Origin: Mixophyes australis | Lineage: Eukaryota > Chordata > Amphibia > Anura > Limnodynastidae | Direction: 5' to 3' | Length of the DNA stretch: 64,000 bases | Assembly (NCBI GenBank): GCA_036250195.1 | Contig: JAVHZZ010000004.1 | Location: 320,130,128 to 320,194,127, forward strand | In this document: one piece after another, positions 57,214 through 64,000 of the stretch | How positions within the stretch are numbered: the stretch's first letter is position 1 | Layout of the letters: the number at the start of each line of letters is the position of its first letter | Program-made: the position numbers and the translations under genes | The notes under the pieces: generated by a model | What the model saw: only the letters and a program-made list of their open reading frames with translations | Told to the model about the DNA's origin: nothing | Database searches by the model: none

Positions 57214-58167
57214 ATGGAAGCGACAGGGAATCCCACTGCGAGAGTACTACTGGATAACTTAGCGGCTCAGGTTGAGGAACAGGGGAAAAATCAAGAACAG
57301 TTATTACAGATTCTGCAGACTCTGTCTAACAGGTTGGATACGCTCCAAGCAGCTCAGGTGGCAGCTCCTAATCCTCCACCTGCTCCGGCCCCACAGCCTG
57401 TCCCCGCTCCAAGCGGTTCAGCTGTATCTGCCCCCACCACCTCTCAACTCCGCATACCTAACCCACCCAAGTTCAATGGGGATCCTAAGGAATGCCGAGG
57501 CTTCTTGAACCAGTGTGCTATTCAGTTCGAACTTTTGCCCGGGAACTTTCCCACACAGAAAACTAAAGTCGCCTATATTATTTCCTTATTGTCTGGTCAA
57601 GCGCTTGCCTGGGCTTCTCCTCTCTGGGAACATGATGACCCCATTCTCCATAATTGTGCCACTTTCTTGGAAACCTTCAGACGCATCTTTGATGAACCCG
57701 GACGAGTCTCCAGTGCAGCTTCTGGACTCCTCCGTCTGCGCCAGGGTACCCTTACTCTGGGCCAGTATGCCCTTCAATTTCGCACTATGGCGGCCGAACT
57801 TCGTTGGAACAATGAAGCTTTAGTGGCCACATTTTGGCAAGGCTTGTCCGATCGTATTAAGGACGAGCTAGCAGCCCGAGAGTTACCCACTAACCTGGAT
57901 GCTTTGATCTCCCTCTGTAACCAGATTGATATACGTTTCCGTGAACGCACTCAGGAAAGAGAGAGTTCCCGTCGATCTACTTTCCGTTTGGCTCCTCGCT
58001 TCCAAAGTCCTATTACACCGGAGGAAGAGCCTATGCAGTTGGGAAGAGCACGTCTATCCCAGGAGGAAAGAGAGAGGCGGTTCAAGAATCGTTTATGCCT
58101 TTATTGCGGGGAACCCGGTCATGTCCTGAGTCAATGTGGGAAGCGCCCGGGAAACGATCGGACCTAA
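57214..58167 (+). CDS. gag: Gag of the gypsy element
   Basis: 317 codons, starting at the first ATG after the LTR. The protein would form the particle that packages element RNA in the cytoplasm. Residues about 10-50 form a coiled coil (NLAAQVEEQGKNQEQLLQIL), 51-85 are Pro/Ala-rich, and about 90-240 are a retrotransposon Gag domain (PKFNGDPKECRGFLNQC, AYIISLLSGQALAWASPLWE). One CCHC zinc knuckle (CLYCGEPGHVLSQC) lies near residue 297. The layout is that of sushi-ichi and PEG10 RF1. The frame is intact. Its last codons overlap pol and contain the frameshift site. Confidence 0.95.
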   Translation: MEATGNPTARVLLDNLAAQVEEQGKNQEQLLQILQTLSNRLDTLQAAQVAAPNPPPAPAPQPVPAPSGSAVSAPTTSQLRIPNPPKFNGDPKECRGFLNQCAIQFELLPGNFPTQKTKVAYIISLLSGQALAWASPLWEHDDPILHNCATFLETFRRIFDEPGRVSSAASGLLRLRQGTLTLGQYALQFRTMAAELRWNNEALVATFWQGLSDRIKDELAARELPTNLDALISLCNQIDIRFRERTQERESSRRSTFRLAPRFQSPITPEEEPMQLGRARLSQEERERRFKNRLCLYCGEPGHVLSQCGKRPGNDRT

Positions 58168-61100
58168 CTGCTGACGGAGAGACTAAGTTAGGTATGAACA
58201 TTCTCTCTCCTATGGATTCTAGTTTTTCTATCCAAGTTATTCTGCAATATACTGATAAACAATTGTCTCTTCCAGCGCTTATTGACTCCGGTGCAGCGGG
58301 GAACTTTTTACGAGCTGACATTGTAGAGCGGTTATCATTGCCTAGGCAACCCTTAGATCCACCTATTGCCATTACAGCTATAGATGGCAGTCGTATCATT
58401 GGAGGATCCATTAAGAACAGAACCGTTAACATGTCTCTACGCATTGGAGCCTTGCACACTGAGGAAATCTCCTTCTTAGTCATTCCAAAGGCTATCAACC
58501 CGTTGATCTTAGGCCTACCTTGGCTCAGACTTCACTCCCCCACTTTAGATTGGCAGAAACCGGAAGTTCTTGCATGGGGTTCAGAGTGTCATTCCCGATG
58601 TCTTCCCAGGATTCATAGACCCGCTATGGGCTGTCTCCCAACACCCTCCGGTATTCCTCCTCAATATCATTCGTTTTCTGATGTCTTTTGTGAAAAGGAG
58701 GCTTCCAAGTTACCCCCTCATAGACCTTGGGATTGCTCCATTGAATTGTTGCCGGATAAGATACCACCTAGAGGACGGGTATTTCCATTATCTCTACCCG
58801 AATCTGAGGCCATGTCCCTATATATTAAGGAGAATCTAAACAGGGGTTTTATCCGGAAATCCTCGTCACCAGCAGGAGCAGGGTTCTTTTTCGTAAAAAA
58901 GAAGGACGGCGGATTGCGTCCTTGCATAGACTACCGTGGCCTCAACGCCATAACGAAAAAGAATAGGTACCCCTTACCATTAATCTCTGAACTCTTTGAT
59001 AGGATCAAGGGAGCTTCGATTTTTTCTAAGCTGGATTTGAAAGGGGCCTACAACCTTATCCGTATTAAACAAGGGGATGAATGGAAGACGGCGTTCAATA
59101 CGCACGATGGGCATTTTGAGTATCTTGTCATGCCATTTGGACTTTGTAACGCTCCTGCGGTTTTTCAAAATTTTATTAACGAAGTCTTTCAGGATTTCCT
59201 GTATCAATTTGTTGTCATCTACCTTGACGATATTCTTATTTTTTCACCTGATATTATTACTCATCGCCATCATGTCTCCTTGATTCTTCAACGCCTTCGG
59301 TCGCATCATCTGTACTGTAATGTGGACAAGTGTGTCTTTGAAAAAACGCATCTTCCTTTTCTTGGTCACGTGGTTTCTGGCTCCGGATTACGTATGGACC
59401 CTGAGAAATTAAAGGCGATTTCTGATTGGCCCCAACCGGTTGGACTTAAGGCCATCCAGCGGTTTATTGGATTCTCTAATTATTACCGCCACTTCATTAA
59501 AGGGTTTTCGTCTGTTATTGCTCCCATCACTTCCCTGACCAAGAAATCTGCCAACGCTAAGACCTGGCCACCCGAGGCGGTAGAGGCCTTCAAGTATCTT
59601 AAAGAAGCCTTCATATCGGCACCTATTCTTCAACAGCCAGATTCTTCCTTCCCCTTTTTTCTCGAAGTTGACGCATCCTCCACTGGAGTAGGAGCTATTT
59701 TGTCTCAGAAGAATTCTACTGGAAAGTTTTCTCCCTGTGGCTTCTTTTCTCGTAAATTCTCATCCACCGAAAAAAACTACGGCATTGGAGACAGAGAACT
59801 ACTTGCTATCAAATTGGCCTTGGAGGCCTGGAGACATCATTTGGAGGGAGCCAGATTTCCTGTTACTATTTTTACGGATCACAAGAACCTGCTTTATCTA
59901 CAAACTGCATCCTGCCTCAATCCCCGTCAGGCCAGATGGTCGTTATTTTTTTCACGATTCAATATGATCATTACCTTCAGACCAGGGTCCAAGAACAAGA
60001 AGGCTGATGCCCTCTCTCGTTCCTTTGATTCTATGGATACCGAAGAAGAGAGTGTTAGGTCTATTCTAGATCCAGAATGTATTTTGGCTACTACTCCTAC
60101 TCGGGTGATCATTCCTCGCGGGAAGACTTTGGTTCCTCCACATCTCCAAACTAAACTCCTTAAATGGGCTCATGCCTCCCGTTTTTCTGGTCATGCCGGT
60201 ATAAAGAAGACCTTGGAATTTATCTCCCGTAGTTATTGGTGGCCGGCTATCCGTTCGGACGTTCGACAGTTTGTGACGGCGTGTTCCACTTGCGCTCAGA
60301 ATAAAGTTCCTCGTCAGGCTCCATACGGTCTGCTGCAGCCTCTGCCAATTCCGGATCGACCTTGGAGTCATCTCTCCATGGATTTTATCACAGATTTACC
60401 CTCCTCCAGAGGGTTCTCAGTAGTGTGGGTGGTCACCGATCGCCTTTCCCGAGCCGCTCATTTTGTGGCATTAAAAGGTCTCCCTTCTGCTCCTGTTCTG
60501 GCTCAACTCTTCATTAAAGAAATTTTCCGCCTACACGGCTGTCCAGATATTATCGTTTCTGATCGAGGAACTCAGTTTGTGGCAAGATTTTGGAGGGCCT
60601 TTTCTCGTCTTTGTGGAATTAAGTTAAATTTCTCTTCTGCATATCATCCGCAAAGTAATGGTCTCACGGAAAGGACGAATCAAGAATTGGAGAAATTCCT
60701 CAGATGTTTCATTTCAGCTAAACATGATGATTGGGTTGATTTATTACCTTGGGCAGAATTCGCCCACAATAATAATTCACACGACTCTACTTCCATTTCT
60801 CCCTTTTTTGCTCTTCAGGGATTTCATCCTAAAGTTCCACCCTTCAAAGAGTTAACCGCTTCTGGGGTTCCTGCAGTGGATTCCCTTCTCTCGGACTTCT
60901 CCTCTAGGTGGGATCTTATCAAACGCAAATTACTTCACACCTCTGCCATCAGTAAAAAAGCATTTGACAAAAGAAGAAGACCGTCTCCACTACTCACTCC
61001 TGGTGACAAAGTGTGGTTGTCTACAAAGAATCTTCGCCTGTTGGTTCCTTCTAGGAAATTCGCTCCCCGATTTATCGGTCCCTTCAAGATCATTGAGGTC

Positions 61101-61439
61101 ATTAATCCGGTGGCCTTTAGATTAAAATTACCCCCTACCTTGAGGATTCCCAATGTCTTCCACATTTCCCTTCTCAAACCACTTGTTGTTAACAAATTCT
61201 TCTCTTCAAGAAGACCTCCTGCTGCTATTTCTGCACCAGATCAGGAATTTGAGGTGAAGGAGATTCTAGATTCTCGAATTTCCAGAGGTTCCTTGCAGTT
61301 CCTGGTTGACTGGAAAGGTTACGGTCCTGAAGAGCGTTCTTGGATTCCTGCACGAGACCTTCATGCTCCGAGTTTGTTGAAGAAATTCCATACCAAGTTC
61401 CCTCTAAAGCCTTATAGGTTGTCCGGAGGCCACCCCTGA
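58095..61439 (+). CDS. pol: Pol of the gypsy element (PR-RT-RH-IN-chromodomain)
   Basis: The open frame spans 1114 codons, but it is most likely made as a gag-pol fusion by -1 frameshifting at 58149, so its own first ATG is probably not used. Counting from 58095: aspartic protease (LIDSGAAGNFL, about residue 62), reverse transcriptase (KLDLKGAYNLIRI, MPFGLCNAPAVFQ, YLDD at 376-379), RNase H (LEVDASSTGVGAIL, FTDHKNLLYL near 594), integrase zinc finger (HASRFSGHAGIKK, CSTCAQNK), DDE residues near 762, 822 and 858 (SMDFIT, SDRGTQF, TERTNQELE), and a C-terminal chromodomain (about 1050-1105: EFEVKEILDSR, FLVDWKGYGPEERSWIPA). Every key residue I can check is present. Confidence 0.96.
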   Translation: MPLLRGTRSCPESMWEAPGKRSDLTADGETKLGMNILSPMDSSFSIQVILQYTDKQLSLPALIDSGAAGNFLRADIVERLSLPRQPLDPPIAITAIDGSRIIGGSIKNRTVNMSLRIGALHTEEISFLVIPKAINPLILGLPWLRLHSPTLDWQKPEVLAWGSECHSRCLPRIHRPAMGCLPTPSGIPPQYHSFSDVFCEKEASKLPPHRPWDCSIELLPDKIPPRGRVFPLSLPESEAMSLYIKENLNRGFIRKSSSPAGAGFFFVKKKDGGLRPCIDYRGLNAITKKNRYPLPLISELFDRIKGASIFSKLDLKGAYNLIRIKQGDEWKTAFNTHDGHFEYLVMPFGLCNAPAVFQNFINEVFQDFLYQFVVIYLDDILIFSPDIITHRHHVSLILQRLRSHHLYCNVDKCVFEKTHLPFLGHVVSGSGLRMDPEKLKAISDWPQPVGLKAIQRFIGFSNYYRHFIKGFSSVIAPITSLTKKSANAKTWPPEAVEAFKYLKEAFISAPILQQPDSSFPFFLEVDASSTGVGAILSQKNSTGKFSPCGFFSRKFSSTEKNYGIGDRELLAIKLALEAWRHHLEGARFPVTIFTDHKNLLYLQTASCLNPRQARWSLFFSRFNMIITFRPGSKNKKADALSRSFDSMDTEEESVRSILDPECILATTPTRVIIPRGKTLVPPHLQTKLLKWAHASRFSGHAGIKKTLEFISRSYWWPAIRSDVRQFVTACSTCAQNKVPRQAPYGLLQPLPIPDRPWSHLSMDFITDLPSSRGFSVVWVVTDRLSRAAHFVALKGLPSAPVLAQLFIKEIFRLHGCPDIIVSDRGTQFVARFWRAFSRLCGIKLNFSSAYHPQSNGLTERTNQELEKFLRCFISAKHDDWVDLLPWAEFAHNNNSHDSTSISPFFALQGFHPKVPPFKELTASGVPAVDSLLSDFSSRWDLIKRKLLHTSAISKKAFDKRRRPSPLLTPGDKVWLSTKNLRLLVPSRKFAPRFIGPFKIIEVINPVAFRLKLPPTLRIPNVFHISLLKPLVVNKFFSSRRPPAAISAPDQEFEVKEILDSRISRGSLQFLVDWKGYGPEERSWIPARDLHAPSLLKKFHTKFPLKPYRLSGGHP
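58149..58210 (+). promoter_or_regulatory. -1 ribosomal frameshift signal between gag and pol
   Basis: GGGAAAC at 58149-58155 lies in the gag frame as G-GGA-AAC, the canonical X-XXY-YYZ form. Six bases later, ACCTAACT (58162-58169) pairs with AGTTAGGT (58186-58193). The loop's GGAGAGA (58176-58182) can pair with TCTCTCC (58204-58210), which would make an H-type pseudoknot. The gag stop is four codons past the heptamer. PEG10, a domesticated relative, is known to use the same heptamer. Confidence 0.82.
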
Positions 61440-61450
61440 AGGGGGGGGTA
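61437..61450 (+). promoter_or_regulatory. Polypurine tract
   Basis: A GAAGGGGGGGG run directly before the 3' LTR, overlapping the pol stop. It would prime plus-strand DNA synthesis. Confidence 0.85.
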
Positions 61451-61451
61451 C

Positions 61452-62281
61452 TGTTAGGAACTTACCTTGTCCCCGTTCCGCTGCGCTGTCAGCGGGAGCT
61501 GACAGCGGTGTCCATGTCTTCAGCGCTGCTTCTGTTAGCGCTGCCGCACTTCCTGCTTCTCTCTGCTGCTGATCATGTGACTCCTGGGCGGGGAATTCAA
61601 ACTCCTATATCTTCCCTGCTCTGACACGCTGCCTGTGTCAGAGCAATGTGTTTCCTGTTCCTGGCTACAGTTCCTGTGTCCTGACTCCTGTGATCCTGCT
61701 CCTGTTAACCCCTCTATTCCTCCTACTCCTGTGTACCTACCTGGCTGTGTGACCGACTATTCTCTGGATCTCCCTCTGGCACCGTATACCTGATACCTCC
61801 GGTGTACCGACCCGGCTGTGTGACCGACTATTCTCTGGATCTCCCTCTGGCACCGTATACCTGATACCTCCCGTGTACCGACCCGGCTGTGTGACCGACT
61901 ATTCTCTGGATCTCCCTCTGGCACCGTATACCTGTTACCTCCTGTGTACCGACCCGGCTGTGTTACCGACTATTCTCTGGATCCTGCCACGCACCCATTG
62001 CCTCCGTGCATCTACCGGTTACTGTTCCAGACCCACTACGCCTGGAATTCACGGTTAGTGCCTGTACTTGCACCGCATTGTCTATTTTCTTGTCTGCCTG
62101 CCATCACTTAGAACTTTCTCCCTTACGTCAGTAGGCTAATCTGGGGGCCGCGACCTGCGGTTCTTCGGCAGCTAAGCCCACACTACCTTGCGGTGGTTCT
62201 TGGTGAAGACCGGAAGGCCGTTAGACTCCGCGCCCTAGGTAAGCCTATGCTAATACTGACTAAGGCATCAAGATCGTAACA
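61452..62281 (+). repeat. 3' LTR
   Basis: Same length as the 5' LTR and, as far as I can compare by eye, the same sequence. Preceded by a polypurine tract. Confidence 0.95.
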
Positions 62282-63261
62282 CATATAATATGCTCATACA
62301 CTTTCCAATACTCAGGTCTGTGATTGGTTCTCAGAGCACGTCTGGGCGAGCTCACGTCACTTGCAGATCTCTTTAATACCTATACAATGTAAAACATCTG
62401 CCATTCATTCATTCTATCCTAGCAAGCAGGGGTGGAGGCCTATGAGAATTGTACACTGTTATTCGCAATTGAATGCTCCTGTATTTGATTTCAGTAAAAA
62501 ACGCACCACCGTTCATTCAGTCCTGCTATTTTCTGAATTGGGCACAATTTGGATATGAGATTAAAAGCAAAACACCGTTTTGTTTTGCATTACATGATTG
62601 GGGTGAGTACAATTTCCTACGTATCACTATGTGTTCCAAATCTGTTTGAAAATATGAAAAGCAATTAGTTTAGGGAAGCCACTTTGACATTATGTATACT
62701 TTCTAGTGATATAGTTTGTCTGCCTCTGCAGAGGTGTGCAATGTAACTTTATATAATGCTAAGCACAGTAGTAGCCAAAGCCAAAAAACATCTTACCAAA
62801 ACCAAAAAAAACCACCTATGAGACGTGCGAGAATCTATTCAACAGGCACATTACTACATTTAACTAAAGAGAACCATTGTTAATGTGGTTACAAAATAAA
62901 TAAAAAACTAATTTTGGGGGGTTTATATAAAAAATCAGCATAACACACGGGTACGGGTCCCTAACGTGAGAGTACACAAAGCAATGGTATAGTTATCAAG
63001 CATGTGAAAACTAACTATTCAACAGGCACATAACAACTCTTTAAAATAGAGAAGCATTATTAATAGAGCTCACAAAATAATTCAGTTTAGACATTAAAAA
63101 AAAAAAAAGGCATAAGACAGAGAAAACCTCTCAAGAACCAAAAACAGGAAAATAAAATATTTTGCTATTATATATAATCGTTCAAAACAACCACTTTAAA
63201 CTCCCAACAATTAATAATGTACATCAACCATGGTTTAATAATAATAAAAAACATTTTATAC
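62282..63261. other. AT-rich right flank, no gene seen
   Basis: Continuation of the host sequence after the target duplication. No exon is recognised. TAAGCACAGTAGTAGCCAAA near 62760 echoes TAAACACAGTAGTAGCCAGA at 55982, so an unidentified repeat may lie on both sides. Confidence 0.4.
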
Positions 63262-63345
63262 AATCATCATCATCATCATCATTTATTTATATAGCGCCAA
63301 CATATTCTGTAGCGCAATAATGGTCTGTTATGAGAGAAGTGTATG
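63262..63345 (-). repeat. SINE 3' end fragment
   Basis: (ATC)n followed by ATTTATTTATATAGCGCCAA, the tail of the SINE family in minus orientation. The rest is missing. Confidence 0.65.
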
Positions 63346-63519
63346 CAGGTATATGGTCAGCACATTCATTTGTGATCAGTGGACGAAAACTTATTCCTGT
63401 GGTTATTCCGAGCTGCCGCTAATAGCTTTTGTACTTAGACATGACTCTGAGCTGGTGTAAGTGTTACTCATGGTTTAATTTAAATCGCTGCGTTTTTTAC
63501 TTCGAAAGACATAGAGTGG

Positions 63520-63687
63520 TATATTTACTAAACTCAGGGTTTGAAAAAGTGGAGATGTTGCCTATAACAACCAATCAGATTCTAGCTGTCATTTTGTAGA
63601 ATGCACTAAATAAATGACAGCTAGAATCTGATTGGTTGCTATAGGCAACATCTCCACTTTTCCAAACCCGCAGTTTAGTAAATCTAG
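63520..63687. mobile_element. Palindromic MITE, copy 4 (best preserved)
   Basis: GTGGAGATGTTGCCTATAAC with ACCAATCAGATTCTAGCTGT pairs almost perfectly with the right half. Ends TATTTACTAAAC and GTTTAGTAAAT. Confidence 0.82.
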
Positions 63688-63739
63688 CCCAGAGTGTTGT
63701 AAGTGATGTTTGTGCATGTATACACTGTTACTTTGACTA

Positions 63740-63858
63740 CTTGTTGGTTGGCTTCTCACTGTTTTGCATACTTAATGCTCGGTTCTGGGCATTCACAGTG
63801 TGGTTTTGCGTGCTATACGCACAAAATTGGCAGATACATCCCTTGATAAATCAGGCCC
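63740..63858 (-). mobile_element. Fragment of the 14499 MITE family
   Basis: Read on the minus strand it begins GGGCCTGATTTATCAAGG and continues like 14499-14560 (ATGTATCTGCCAATTTT, GCGTATAGCA). The other end is not seen. Confidence 0.55.
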
Positions 63859-64000
63859 TCTATTTGTAGACAAACTCATATCCATTATAACTTCCAATAT
63901 TTGTGGACATTTTTTTCTATTTGTCTACTGGTCACTACTAAAAATAAAACAATTTCCCAGGTGTTTTTTAAGTTTGTATTTCCTTTTTGTTATTGTTAAG

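Larger units (their letters stand above)
56360..62281 (+). mobile_element. Full-length Ty3/gypsy chromovirus, sushi/Tf1-like
   Basis: The element is 5922 bp with two 830-bp LTRs starting TGTTAGG and ending GTAACA, identical by eye. CATAT flanks both sides (56355-56359 and 62282-62286), a 5-bp target duplication. The inside has gag (57214-58167) and pol (58095-61439) joined by a -1 frameshift. Pol has the order protease, reverse transcriptase, RNase H, integrase, chromodomain. No env is present. Both frames are fully open, so this is a recent and possibly active copy. It matches the vertebrate Tf1/sushi group, from which the mammalian PEG10/RTL genes were domesticated. An older solo LTR of the family is at 45523. 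Confidence 0.95.

Noticed and set aside
57272..61195. Secondary frames inside gag and pol on both strands
   Set aside because: Shadows of the two real frames. None has a motif.

Overview
This is a stretch of vertebrate nuclear genome, most likely amphibian and probably a frog. It is AT-rich, the one clear gene has long introns, and most of it is transposons: DIRS, Tc1/mariner, hAT, CR1, Ty3/gypsy (sushi type), tRNA-derived SINEs and palindromic MITEs. The species call is inference. No bacterial gene, operon or CRISPR array is present.

Host genes. On the minus strand, 545-16775 holds the first seven coding exons of DDX46 (the PRP5-like spliceosomal DEAD-box helicase). They run from the start codon through the RS-rich and acidic N-terminal region (294 codons); the helicase core lies off the left edge. 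A GC-rich promoter region sits just above exon 1. On the plus strand, 51643-51686 is one short exon of a mitochondrial carrier gene, best matched to SLC25A48. The two genes would be head to head.

Layout. Intron 6 of DDX46 is about 8.3 kb because it carries a Tc1 element (1293-8695) that was split by a DIRS tyrosine-recombinase retrotransposon (1480-7346). Introns 1-4 carry MITEs. From 17.7 to 19.1 kb there is a non-autonomous hAT element with a Harbinger-type MITE inside it. A Tc1-like remnant and a SINE follow. An 8-kb hAT element with a perfect 8-bp target duplication fills 20375-28417: its transposase is nearly complete, with large tandem arrays on both sides. The 28.4-45 kb region is a graveyard: a second DIRS scrap, a SINE, a rearranged second hAT, a CR1 LINE, an endogenous retrovirus pol remnant and a third hAT scrap. 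A solo gypsy LTR lies at 45523-46282, and two more DNA transposons at 48184-50117 and 51846-52742. An apparently intact, very young Ty3/gypsy chromovirus with two 830-bp LTRs occupies 56360-62281. MITE and SINE pieces close the window.

Working together. The gypsy element shows a complete life-cycle kit in sequence. The LTR has a TATA box and a likely start site. A primer-binding site is complementary to that start (the Tf1/sushi self-priming design). A GGGAAAC slippery heptamer with a possible pseudoknot lies between gag and pol, and a C-terminal chromodomain may guide integration. The hAT family has a stem-loop just behind the transposase stop that keeps its pairing across diverged copies. 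These are the observations I would check first.
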